Shown in pieces: positions 46,915 to 58,345 of a DNA stretch of 64,000 bases (the stretch's first letter is position 1; the number at the start of each line of letters is the position of its first letter). Under the pieces are notes generated by a model. It saw only the letters and a list, made by a program, of their open reading frames with translations. It was not told the origin of the DNA and ran no database searches. The DNA lies in NCBI GenBank assembly GCA_021234155.1, contig JAJEKV010000004.1:4468109-4532108 (forward strand), written 5' to 3'. A program made the translations under genes and the position numbers. The stretch comes from Isoetes taiwanensis (lineage: Eukaryota > Streptophyta > Lycopodiopsida > Isoetales > Isoetaceae).

Positions 46915-47832
46915 TGAGCAAGAATGCCGATTCGCTACGCGAATCGACGACATTGTTTGTCACTGAAAGATTGCCATATGATCTTGCCACGTGGACAGGT
47001 GGAAATAAAAGAGGTGGTGCCGCGCAAACTTGTTACAAAACAAAACCGAAGGGAAGAAGTGGATTGGAAAGCTGACAGGCTGAACTGAGAAACGAAAGAG
47101 CAATTTGAATTGAAACTCTGGTTTAAGAGCCTGGGAGATTTGAATTTGCTGCAAAGAAGCTTGTGCTTGTAAAGAAGGTTGTGCCTGGTAAGTCTTAACT
47201 GGATATATTCCGGTAGTTGCCTTCATAGCAAAATCTGTTGTAAGGAACACGATAGAGAAAAGATTACCAGTAACTAATAAGCATCACATAAAACAAGAAT
47301 ACTGGAAGCTGCCCTCGTACTTTTGAATTGCAAAACCTATTCTTTCTCTCGATTCTGAGGGGACTTTGGGGGCTTTTTCGGTTCTTGGAGAGCAGTAGAT
47401 TGCAGTAGCAACCAAGAGGACATTGTTGGTCACTGGAATTAAGACAGAGCTATCAAGCTTCTTCTCTAAATGTCCTCTCGAAAGCATTGCCATAGTGCAA
47501 TGTTTGCCCTAAAGGAAACTTGTGAGTGCTAATGAGATGCCATATGGTATTGGTATGGGACAATACTATATTGCCATCATCAACAGTTTAGTGAAAGCAG
47601 GCTTTCTATCAACATATATTTGTGATAATAAGTATAGTAAATAATTTTATTGAGAAAACATAATATCTTTGTAAAATCCAATAGAAATTAGAACTAGCAG
47701 CTCAGCTTTGAAATTTACTCGAGATACTGTGGCAATGATTCCCTAATACTTTATTATTAGGACAGAGAGAGAGGAGACCTGATTAGGATAGAAATATTAC
47801 TAGGTAAACCTAAATATCCTTGCCATCTTTGC
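46915..47832. other. LEA14 downstream flank; possible small unrecognised gene
   Basis: Minus-strand frames at 47493-47284 (begins MAMLSRGHLEKKLDSS) and 47250-46960 could be two exons around a short intron. No domain is recognised, and no splice pair was convincing. A hairpin 'gattcgctacgcgaatc' lies near 46928. Confidence 0.25.
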
Positions 47833-47972
47833 AGGAAAATATTCACAAGAGCAATTGAACAACAATTTTTCCCCTATTTAGTTTCATATAGATGCATTGT
47901 CAAGGAAAATATTCACAAGAGCAATTGAACAACAATTTTTCCCCTATTTAGTTTCATATAGATGCATTGTCA
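47833..47972. repeat. Perfect 70-base tandem duplication downstream of LEA14
   Basis: 'aggaaaatattcacaagagc' at 47833 recurs at 47903, and the whole 70-base unit looks identical in both copies. It lies about 55 bases beyond the LEA14 stop codon, so it probably falls in or near the 3' UTR. Confidence 0.95.
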
Positions 47973-48026
47973 AGGCAAAATGCCAGGATCGGCAAGCCTT
48001 TATATTACAGCACAAAAATGACATAT

Positions 48027-48634
48027 TTAAAATACATCCTTAAGAGACGGCAATTTCAAGGTGCCTCGTTTGCTGAGAGGCAGAGTTAGGTTACCGACAA
48101 TTGGCAAGTCAACCACCAAACCAACTTGCATTTCATAGTCGAGGTCCCAATCAGCACCAATATCCCTCATTATGCTCATAAGAACATTATAAGGAACCTT
48201 ACAAGGGACCCTAAGGGTCGTCTTTTGCTTCGCCTTAACCGATCCAGGATCAGGTATTGTGCCAGAAATTATCTCCCTGCAAAATGGGCTTTTTATAAGC
48301 TCAAAAATCCAAAAAGGAGGGCGAAAAAAAAAAACACTAAAAGATTTGATGTAACAGAACAAAAGGAGCCCGAAAGAGGGCAAAAAAACACAAAAATTAT
48401 TTGATAGAAGAGGGCAAAGAATACTTGCCTGCCAGCGCTTAGCATTTTATACTTGATCTCGCAAATGGGAAGATCATGGTTGTAGGGATTGTCGATGAGA
48501 ACTTCGCTTTCCATGGTGACATCATGCATGCTAACGTGCTTGAGGTCTACATCACCCAGATCTGCAGAGGGCTTCTCTATGTTAGCTAGCTTCTCTGCTG
48601 CGAAATTTTTAGCCTTGTCCAGTAGCTGCGCCAT
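48027..48634 (-). CDS. LEA14: LEA14-like late embryogenesis abundant protein (LEA_2 family), 2 exons
   Basis: Exon 1 is 48634-48429 and exon 2 is 48276-48027; the product is 151 residues, the usual LEA14 length. The start MAQLLDKAKNFAAEKL matches the family. Family hallmarks follow: NPYNHDLPICEIKY, SAGREIISGTIPDPGS, VPYNVLMSIMRDIGADWDL, and the end LPSLKDVF. LEA14 proteins are folded, single WHy-domain beta-sandwich proteins of cytosol or nucleus that accumulate under drought, salt and high light. No signal peptide or membrane segment is seen. The 152-base intron starts with GC ('ag/gcaagt') and ends in 'ttgcag', a GC-AG intron; using it keeps Arg-Glu in frame. No lesions are visible, making this the clearest intact gene in the window. 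Confidence 0.95.
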
Positions 48635-49430
48635 AGCTGCTGCTTGCTTGCCTTTCTCTTCGCCGGAGATACTTAAAGCTTTTTCAAGGATGACACAACG
48701 CCACGTTAACCATTTTCGTGGCAAAATCCAAAATGGGCACCGCCGACATCATGCAATGGATATGCTGCGCGTTATTTCTTCTTTGCATTCAGGCCAATTG
48801 GAATGGCCACCGGCCCAAGACCGACCTAAGGGTGGTTTTCTCATCACATAACCTAGTTCTTTTAGGTCAGGTGCAGAGCTTCAGCACTTCCATGAGCACC
48901 TAACCTTGCTCGATTCAGCTTTAGACTCCTGAGTTCATATATGACTCCTCTACCATATCATTCAGGTTTAGAACTTCAATCCCAAGTATCACCATATGTT
49001 TCTCAGCACTCAGGCTTGCACTCAGATCTTGGACGCAGTGTTGCCATTGTGAGCATCCAGTGGTTCATCTCTTTGTGCCAAGAAAGGAGATTAAAGTCTT
49101 CTAGATTTCCGTAGGAATGGGACAGTCTTGGGGTTGAGGGTCTTAGGACTGGGGCACAACCTTTAAGTGCTTTTCAGGTTTCAGGTCCTAGGGGAACCCA
49201 CTGCCTCTTTCCCATGAACCTCAAGCCTCATCCTTTGTTCTGGCATGCATCCAGATCAGCCAGAAATATGCAAGAAGATAAAATAGAGCTATAAGAAAAT
49301 AAAGGAGGTTTGGACCTGGCATTGAGAAATAGAAGGAAAATAATTGGAATTCAAGTTCGAAAAATAGTCCCTCATAACCAAGTGTTCATGTGTGTGAATG
49401 CTTTCACGTTCCATTCTAACCTTGAAACAT
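48635..49430. other. LEA14 upstream flank; no other feature recognised
   Basis: This is the presumed LEA14 promoter and 5' leader. The minus-strand frame upstream of the LEA14 ATG (to 48724) is open but lacks family similarity, so I place the start at 48634. No TATA box that I would defend. Confidence 0.4.
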
Positions 49431-49485
49431 CCAAAATATCGAATATGTAGCATAATAACAAGGGGTTCCAAAGGGATTTGATATA
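49431..49485 (+). mobile_element. Left fragment of a 486-base-type unit, cut by a LINE
   Basis: 'gaatatgtagcataataaca', 'ggggttcca' and 'gggatttgatat' match the unit start seen at 51058-51100. The unit resumes after the LINE at about 50388 ('gacaattcctaaaaccat'). Confidence 0.8.
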
Positions 49486-50385
49486 GATATAAAGAATAGA
49501 ATAAAATAGAATAGAATAGTTTTTTTAACGTCCACGGAGACCAATAGGTCATGGGACCCATAGAATGGGCTAGTACAATCATTACTACTAGGATTAAAAA
49601 ACCCCTGCCTCGAAAGGTTTTCAAGGGAAAAACCTTTGCAGTAATGATGATACTAGATAAGCGGAGATAATGACTACTAAGGGCTCAGTAATTGCAGACA
49701 TTTATCTAGAACCTCAAGTATGTATAATGCCAAGTCATGCACAAATGGTGCTCTGAGAAGTTGTGGAAGCGTGGAATGGAATGCTAAGGTCAAAAAATGA
49801 TTCCGGACTATCTCAAAAGCGGTGGCAACTCGAGAAGAGTATGGCTTTCATCTTCAATAACAGAATGGCGGCAACAGCACATAGTCTCACTTCTTCGGCA
49901 ATTGCGGCGCTCCCATCTACCGTCTCATCCGTAAGACTGTGGGACCCCCCGGCGAATTGATGCAATAGCTACAAGCTTGTTCCCTGGACATTTGAAGCAA
50001 GCAAATAAGCTTGGGGCCCCGTGCCAAGGTGGGATTTATATGTGTATGATAATGACCCGTTTTCACTTGGGCCAAAGTAATCAAGGCGTCCCATATTTTT
50101 GAGAAAAACGACCATTGAGATATTGTTGCAAAAGCTCGGGATCGAATCGGCAAGCATCGCAAAGGTGCTCGGTTGCACAAACCCAACGGGCAAACCATGT
50201 AGTGCAATGCTCTTTCCAACATCGTTTCAAACGCTGAGGAGATTCAGCCATGGCAAGTGCAAGAACAGGATACCTAACATCATCCATGTGGTGCACCTTG
50301 CAGATATAGTGGAGGTGGCGCTTCATGGCAGAATGTTGAAGAGGCCAAAAACCTGTCTCTTGTAAAAGAATAGCATAGGGCACCG
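49486..50385 (-). mobile_element. 5'-truncated LINE inserted in a repeat unit
   Basis: Leftward orientation, with the family 3' UTR ('gtcccatgacctattggtct' in element sense) and a (TATTC)n tail of about five partly imperfect units at 49486-49517. Frames from 50360 downward encode the decayed C-terminal domain (ESPQRLKRCWKEH, LQQYLNGRFSQK). It splits a 486-base-type unit, which gives the order of events. Confidence 0.85.
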
Positions 50386-51495
50386 TAACAATGACAATTC
50401 CTAAAACCATATACCATATCCCTAAAACAATTCAATGGATTGTTATAAAAAAAAAATAGATTTAAGATAGAAAATAATCATGATAGCTCACTGATTATAT
50501 TGATCAAAGTAGTTTTATTAAGACATTAAGTTATTTTGGTAGAGGTTCAAGCCCTCATACTTAATATTCTAAAACCTTAGACAAGGCTATATAGAGGTTC
50601 TATATTCCATCAAAATCTTAGGAACTCATATTTCATATTTCAAAATCATGGGCACCCCCAACAATAAATGACCATAAACGAAACGGGAGGTGGCCAGAGA
50701 CCCCAACATACGGTGTGTGGGTCGTAGGGTCGACGGATCCGACGATTGTGGCAGTCCAAGGTGCACCTTGTAATAAGATGAGGTTCCAGGGGGATTTGAT
50801 ATGGATATAAAAAATAACAATTTCTAAAACCATAGACCATATCCCTTAAACAATTGAATGGGTTGTCATAAAAAAAAATTAAAATAAGATAAAAAATAAT
50901 CATTTTAGCTCACTGGTTATTTTGAAGTAGTCTTATTAAGATATTGAGTTATTTTGGTAGAGGTTCGAGCTCTCGTACCTTAGAGGCCCCAACATACGGT
51001 CTGGGTTGTAGGACAGACGGATCCAACGACTGTGGCAGTCCAGGGTGCACCTCATTTAGAATATGTAGCATAATAACAGGGGGTTCCAGGGGGATTTGAT
51101 ATGGATATAAAAAATAACAATTCCTAAAACCATAGACCATATCTTTAAAACAATTCAATGGGTTGTTATAAAAAAAAAAGAAAAAAAAAAAGAAAAAAAA
51201 AAGAAATTTAAGATAGAAAATAACCATGATAGCTCACTAGCTATATTAGCCAAAATAGTCTTATTAAGACATTGAATTATTTTGATAGAGGTTCCCTTCA
51301 TATTCTAAAATCTTAGACGAGGCCGTAGAGGTTCTATATTCCATCAAAACCGTAAGGAAACTCGTATTTCATATATCAAAATCGTAGGCACCCCAAATAA
51401 TAAATGATTGTAAGTGAAAGGAGAGGTAGCCAGAGGCCCCAACATACAGTCTGGGTCGTAGGATCGACAGATTCGACGACTGTGGCAGTCCCGAG
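50386..51495 (+). repeat. Tandem array of about three 486-base-type units
   Basis: 'accatagaccatatc' type anchors occur near 50407, 50829 and 51129, and 'gtcgtagg' type anchors near 50730, 51008 and 51460. Units join head to tail through 'tttagaatatgtagcataat'. The middle unit has an internal deletion (period 300 instead of about 420). A and B box-like motifs are kept in two units and partly lost in the third. Confidence 0.85.
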
Positions 51496-52305
51496 TTAAT
51501 TAGGAATTAGCAATTATCGTTAATTAAAGATTAATGTCAAAATAACATGCAACAAGTTATGGCAAAGGTTATTTTTTTCTCTAGATTTGAACAATTTAAA
51601 ACATGATCTTGACTAATTTCATCACGCTAATTTCAAATATGCAATCAGAATCTGGAAAGGAAAATATAAATAAATAAATAAATAAAACAATGTAATAACC
51701 TTTTGAAAATTGAGAATTCAATTCACAAATGTGATGCGCAATATGTTATTGCCTCCATATAGTTCATAATTTATCCTGCGATACTCCATATAGTCATAGG
51801 TTATCCTATTCATAAAATTTATTTCGCTCGTGCTTGTGGAGAAGCAGTTGATTTGTTAACAATTATGACATGAAGCAACTCGGCTAGTATTAAAGACACA
51901 AATAATAGAAAAGGACACTCCAAAGAAGATATTATATAAGAGCTAGAAATTCGTAAACAAGGCTCTAACATAAGTAATAAATAACAAGCTCTAACAAAAG
52001 TTAAAGAATAAAAAGGAAACTTACAAAATAAACAGAACAAAATTATGATATAAAGTACCTTGATTTCTTCTTTCTTCAGCTTCAAGAGTCACCCAAGAGG
52101 CCGATTCATATCATTCTTTTTTTCCAGCTTCAAGAATCACCCAAGTGATCAATTTTAATGATGGGCTTGTTTACTAGTAGAGCAAGCAATGCATTTTTAG
52201 AACAAACTAGTAATCAGTTTCTACAGGTACCAAATGCAAAAATGAAAAGATTTACTCACCTTATCTTGTATTTCAATACTACTGTAGTTGAAGGCAAACG
52301 TAGAA
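51496..52305. other. AT-rich spacer; no gene recognised
   Basis: Only short frames are seen. A small tandem repeat ('cagcttcaagagtcacccaa' and 'cagcttcaagaatcacccaa') lies at 52075-52150. Confidence 0.4.
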
Positions 52306-53523
52306 TGTGACGCTCCCAGAATCCATAGGGTGCTCCCATCGTATAAATATGGGAATTCCCGTCCCCTGGCAACTACATCGCCATGGAAGGGCCCTCCGTC
52401 TAACTCGGACCATATGGGAATCCTATACAGCGGAAGCATACATACATGTTGGCACACATCGATCATGCTCAAATAATATACCACCACGAAGGGTGGCCCA
52501 TCCATCATCATCAACTGTAGCAATATAAGCACAAGATAACATAGGCAATATACCATAAATAAGGTTCTACCCTGGGTTCAGACTCCATGGGGTCGATTGA
52601 CGATCAGGGCCTCAGGATATCAGCAGACAGAGGTATAACATGGCTTTAGCTGGCATAGAACAATGGCTAGGATAGTCCACTCCATCCGCCCCTCCTTTGC
52701 ACACTTTGCAGATAGGCTGAAACATGCTATGGCGTGATTGTAGCCTTCTGGAGGCACAATCCCATGGAATCTCTTTATGAGACTACTCCAGGTTACATTT
52801 CCTTGGTCCGATGAGGCAGGTCAGGGAGGCGTCCCCTCCCCGGGCATGATGGATCCTTGGGTGTGCTAGAGAACACGTGCCACATCAATGACCCCCGCAT
52901 CCATACCCTACTTACTCCCCTAAATCTAAAGGCCGACTCACCGCACCCGGTCGAGTCCAGGACGTCCATATAGGCACGTCCCCTGCGACCCGGGAAGTGT
53001 CAGACCCATACCCGGCCCCTTCAGTGACCGACTATAAGCCTAGCGCACTATAGAAGTCCTATAGCCACGCTAGGCAAAATCCCACCCCCATCATACCCGT
53101 TATCTGGTGCTGAATCACATCATAACATCCCCAGTAAGGTGGTCTCTTGGCTAGAGCCATTGTCACGAAAGGCTTCCATTCTTCAAGTCTGGTCATAGCA
53201 GCTGATGGCTCCTCCTTCCTTCAAATCTCTCCCAAATCGATTTGGGGCAGAATTGGGGGTAGGGCTCCAATTTGCCCTCCAAACTTGACAAGTTCCCCCT
53301 GGCCAATTGTTTTGGACCAAGTGGCACTGCTTAGTTGGCTGATTTTTACTTATTAATAACCTAATTAGCCTAATTAGGTTATTTACTTACTAATATTTTA
53401 GCATAGCTAATAAAAACCCTTTTAGGTCAAGTTAGCCACTATCGACCCATAAGGGTCTAACTATATTATGGTGACGTGTCATGGTATGTATACATATACC
53501 GTATAAATACATGGAACGTCACA
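52306..53523 (-). mobile_element. Ty3/gypsy-type LTR (1218 bases)
   Basis: The ends are inverted: 'tgtgacgctcc' at 52306 and 'ggaacgtcaca' at 53523. TGTGACG-type ends are common in plant gypsy LTRs. On the minus strand the purine tract 'ccaagggggaaagaa' (53538-53524) lies directly before the LTR, so this is a 3' LTR read leftward. Only about 100 bases of internal sequence remain on its inner side before the Helitron remnant. Confidence 0.8.
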
Positions 53524-53538
53524 TTCTTTCCCCCTTGG
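53524..53538 (-). other. Polypurine tract of the gypsy LTR element
   Basis: 'ccaagggggaaagaa' in element sense touches the LTR end without a gap, as expected for the plus-strand primer. Confidence 0.75.
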
Positions 53539-53659
53539 AATAATGTTATCCTCAGCATTGGGGTTAGTTTAGCTCGAAAGAAACAATCAAGTTATAAAGA
53601 TAACTTTATTTGCTGAAATAATACAGTGTTGCATAAAGTTGTTGTAGAACCAAAGTCCC

Positions 53660-55008
53660 TTAGCAATAGACAAGAGACAACATATTAACAAACTTAGATA
53701 AGAGCACACATACAAAATACTGAAGGCCGCATTTTTGGAATTCAATGACATGCATCATATAAGACAGTGGACCAAAAAATCTGTGGATGATGCTTTTTTT
53801 CTGTTGCACTCGTTCGTGGCACGCTCGAATGACAATGATTGGGACGTCTGATGCATTTTGTCCAGGCATCAATTTGGAGTTTATTTCTGGCCAGGTAGGA
53901 TTAGTGGTCATAGTTATACATAAGGTTGGCTTTCCTTTTACCCATGCAAGTGCAAGCGCGTCGGCTACTTGCACTGTGCACCCTCATTTGCAGCCTAAGA
54001 AGGAAGCTGGCAGTATTCCACGTCGAGTATCCTTGTCGTCATCATCGATGAAGTCTTCTTCGTGTTGGGTTAAATTGTGTCTGTAACCTTTTGTTGCTAT
54101 ATAGTTGAGCCGCTCCTCTACCACCCTTGAGTACATGCCCACGAGATATTCATTGCAAAGTCTGCCCAATAGTGAGAAGCGTGGTTCGTGCAATAGCTTA
54201 GTTCGATACCAGTCTATTTGAGACATTTTGTACTCGTTATGTGGATGCCATCTTGGTGTTCTGTGTGGAAAGAACAATGGATATTGGAGTGTTTCGTATG
54301 CAGGGTCAAGGATACTGATGAACACTAGTTTGGGTCTGCGAGCGTGAGTGTTGCGTGCGAGGCAATCAATTCCTCTACTGTTCGCAACTCCTTGATGTAT
54401 GGATTAATAGCATCCAGGGTTGCAACAACTTGCATGATCCAAGTAGCTAGTATGTGTCTATCAGTGGCAATCACATATCGGCATGTATCATCGTATATAT
54501 ACCAATACAAAGTGCTATTTGGTTCATTTGCAGATAAAAGATGACGATATGTTCGGCCCATAATAACAAGAGCTGAAGGTGTTTTTAAGGTGACAAAGTC
54601 ACCTTTAACACCAAGTGCAGTGAAGCAGAACAAATTGTTGATCACTCGTGAGTCTGTTGCAAATTTGTATACGGAGTATAACTCTTCCAGTTGATCTGGA
54701 AGTTGTTTAAGAGATGGAAGTAAACGGCAGCCGTCACTACAACAAAAACTTGGATTTCCAGTGTTCATGATTTGGACATGACATGTTTCACATGTCTTAG
54801 TCCACTTTAATGGTTCATGATCTATAGGTTTGGAATGATTTTGCATTTTCTCGATTTTGTTTTGCCAGTGATCATGTGCAATTGATGAGATGGGAGCTGA
54901 AAAACTTGGGACTTTTATTTTTTGCTCCATGGATGACATCGGAGCTGGGGAATTTGGGGCTTTTATTTGTTGCTCCATGGGGATTTGATTTGCAGTCACA
55001 ATTCCCAT
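53660..55008 (-). pseudogene. Helitron Rep/helicase protein, N-terminal part, decayed
   Basis: Three minus-strand frames follow the Helitron order. Frame 55008-54325 has CETCHVQIMNTGNPSFCC, LPDQLEELYSVYKF and GRTYRHLLSANEP, then YWYIYDD. Frame 54325-53984 has LDPAYETLQYPLFFPHRTP and GRLCNEYLVGMYSRVVEERL. Frame 53974-53660 has DALALAWVKGKPTLCITMTT, then NPTWPEI and VIEFQKCGLQ. Helitrons replicate by rolling circle using an HUH nuclease fused to a helicase. After EFQKxGL, where the HUH residues (PHxH) belong, this copy reads QYFVCVLL, so the nuclease is lost. The helicase is absent. The Cys-rich start resembles the zinc-finger region. Confidence 0.85.
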
Positions 55009-55960
55009 GGAGCTTGGGTGATCAAATAATGAAACGTGACTCCTTTTGGTTCACCAAATATTTGGCTGTTAGGCATCAAAGGTGCAATGGCCTTTAATTT
55101 TTTTCGAACGTGATAGTTTCTTTGCCTTTCACGATGTTGATGGATTTTGTCTATTTGAACATCGCTAAGATGTTCAGAATTTGGCTGAGGCAGCCTATCA
55201 AAAGAAAGATCTTTTAAGATCTAAAATACACTACCTAATTTAATCAAAGATGCTTACATAAAAGATACTTTGCGATTCTAGAAGCAAATTAAAATTATGA
55301 ACGTGGTCTAAATTAGAAACAAAATAGTTTTACTGACCTTGGACGCCCTCTTTTTTTTTTTGTCATCGTTTCATGTTGCTTATTATATGCTTCCAAATCC
55401 ACTGTATTTGACGATTGTCTCAATTTTTTATATTTTCTTATAGAAATGTGATACCATAAAAAATTAATGCAATTCTTGATCATGATCTATAGGTTTGGAA
55501 TGATTTTGCATTTTCTCGATTTTGTTTTGCCAGTGATCACATGCAATTGATGAGATGGGAGCTGAAAAACTTGGGACTTTTATTTTTTGCTCCATGGATG
55601 ACATCGGAGCTGGGGAATTTGGGGCTTTTATTTGTTGCTGGGGATTTGATTTGCAGTCACAATTCCCATGGAGCTTGGTTGATCAAATAATGAAACGTGA
55701 CTCTTTTTGGTTCACCAAATATTTGGTTGTTAGGCATCAAAGGTGCAATGGCCTTTAATTTCTTTCGAACGTGATAGTTTCTTTGCCTTTCACGATGTTG
55801 ATGGATTTTGTCTATTTGAACATCGCTAAGATGTTCAGAATTTGGCTGATAATCAAAGATGCTTACATAAAAGATACTTTGCGATTCTAGAAGCAAATTA
55901 AAATTATGAACGTGGTCTAAATTAGAAACAAAATAGTTTTACTGATTTTGGACGCCCTCT
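54823..55960 (-). repeat. Two tandem copies of the Helitron 5' region
   Basis: 'gatctataggtttggaatga' at about 54820 and 55483 begins two copies of roughly 480 to 520 bases, with a spacing of about 663. Both contain 'gatgacatcggagctgggga' and 'tgatagtttctttgcctttc'. The minus strand encodes RQRNYHVRKKLKAI near the Helitron protein start in the outer copy. Small deletions separate the copies. Confidence 0.85.
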
Positions 55961-58288
55961 TTTTTTTGTCATTGTTGCCCTGCTATGGCAACATGGCAAA
56001 GTGCCAGCAAATCTTATTTATGTTGCAGGGAAAAGAAGATACTATGTTGAAGAACCAAGTGAAGACATTGAACTGGAATCAAGGTCACACATTGAGAGGA
56101 TCTAAGCATCTAGAAGTTTGGAAGACCCCTATGAAGTTTGCAAGCTATTAAAGTGGTATCTTTTCTCTTTCATATTGTCATTTCTATTCCCTTACCTTAC
56201 ACTCCACATCTCCAACATTCCATCACCCCATACTATCATACACCTCACACATAGCCTTTTGTTCCATAGTTGATCTACCACTACCTAGGGCACATTTGCA
56301 AAGTTGTTACACCAAAAGGATTGCCTAAGCATCAAGTTCTACATCATCTTTTTCATCATATCATTCCACTATCACACACTCCATACCATGTGGCAAAAAG
56401 GGGGGGCATTTTATGCTATACAAAAAAAAAGAAAGAAAGGAAAAGCTAAACACGAGTTTGCCTAGTCACTACCTCCAAGTGACATGGCATGATGACTAGA
56501 TACATATGTCATCACTTACAAAGCCACATTGGTCCACTCATCATTTGCCACTTCCATAAGTCATTCACCAAGTTGCCACCTAAGCAACAAGTGTCCACAT
56601 CACCACATCACTCCATACCATTACATCACTTAACACCATTACATCATTCCACATCATCACATCACCTTGCATCATCAAATGATGACTAGGCAAATGTTGA
56701 CCAAACCCAAAAAGTTGGTCAACCATAAGATTGAAATGATTGACAAATGTGCCTATTAGCCTTGTTCTTCCTCCATGCCACCTCACCAAATCCCATGTCT
56801 AATACCTACTAACCCCATTCATTTTTCCACAAAAATCAAAGTATTGCATTTGAAAGTTTGATGATACCACCTGATAGCCCTCATGAAGTCATGCCAGCTG
56901 GCACAAAAATTTTTGAAAAAAGAGTGTGTATTGGTCTTCTAAATGGTTTTCTTGGGAAGCGTGCTTCATTTAAAAATGGCAAAACCTACCTACATCTACC
57001 CCCATCTATCTACCCTCTCATCCCTCGCCAAGTGGCGTCCCCCCTGGCATGCCAAGTCGAAACACGAGCCGAGCTTGGCGTGGGAGAAGACCACGTAATC
57101 AAGAGAGATGAAAATAGATCTCTATTTATACCTTGGCCTATTTTTTGATTCTTGCCTGTGGGATAATTGTTCTCAAGAAAACTTCGAACCCTAAAACCTA
57201 GCTTGCCAAGAACTGGATTTTTCTTCGATCAAACTGAACAATCATTGCAGTGGCCAACCATTTCTGTCCTGCTACAGCCAAAGAAGTACCTAAACCAGCC
57301 AAAAACATGGCCAAGATCCCGAATTTGCCAAGATCCGGCCGGAAACAGAGTTTTTTAAAAGGGGATTCATTCGATGAAAAATTCGTGGGCTTTTGCGCGA
57401 TTCAAAGACGAAGTACCTGAAGTGTGAAGTCGGAATTGATGCTGAGAGTTCCTCCTGCCTTAAGAGATTGATCCTGAGGCACATTATGATTGATTTGTAT
57501 CCAAAACTTCACGATTTATGTATTTTAGAGATGTCCTGTTGATTGATCATCTTGATCATTGACATGATATCAAATGTGATGACTTTGATTCCAGTTTAAT
57601 GAAAATCTGACCTTGGAAAATATCGTTTGATGCATTTATATTTGAATTAACTCTATAAATAGGAAGAAAAAGCCATACCTCTCAAGATTCGGGTTGCATA
57701 CAAAAGCTCTAGCTGCATTAGTACGATCATTTAGGAAAGGAAAAGCTAAGAAAAAAGAGGAGAAAGATCAACCTATTGATGTTTTAAAGTCTGTCTCATC
57801 CTTCATGAACATTAGATGCTCAGACATGCTTCCCAAATTGCAGACTGAATTTTTGATCTTGAAAATAGCATGCTCTTATTGTGCAGACTTCGTGTTCACT
57901 GTCTGAATTTAGTTGCATAAAAAATTCATCACCATTCTTATTTGACAAAATTTAGTGCACTGTCCAGTCCATTGACCAATTTCTGACTTGGTCAAGAATC
58001 ATTATTTCTCACCAACCGTGAAGCTTCTATGCATAGACTTTCTACAGCACTTTCTTCAGATATCATTGTGGCATGCTATGCTTGTTTGGGTTCAAAATGT
58101 CGAGCACATTGATCTCTGTGCCTGCTAGAGTAAGACTAGTTTTTCTGGCTTTTGGGAAACTAGTGAAATCTTGTTTTCTGGAAGTTTAAGAACAGATATT
58201 TCAGCACAGAGTGATCACCTCAAGTGATCTGGAGGTCCTAGACCAAGATTAGTGCTTCTTTGACATGAGGTTGGTGGCTTAGCCAGGT
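55961..58288 (+). other. Presumed 5' LTR and leader of the Tat-like gypsy; no gene recognised
   Basis: This lies directly upstream of the gag frame and lacks coding sequence. A purine-rich stretch at 56396-56450 and a CATCAC-rich stretch at 56560-56680 are visible. I could not fix LTR ends because the 3' LTR is beyond or at the window edge. Confidence 0.4.
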
Positions 58289-58345
58289 TTGCCATCAACA
58301 TTTTGGAGGTCCTACCGAGATTTCCACCTGGTTTACAAAGAACTC

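Noticed and set aside
56560-56700. CATCAC-rich tract considered as telomeric or CRISPR-like repeat
   Set aside because: Units are irregular and short; it is a simple low-complexity stretch in a probable LTR or leader.
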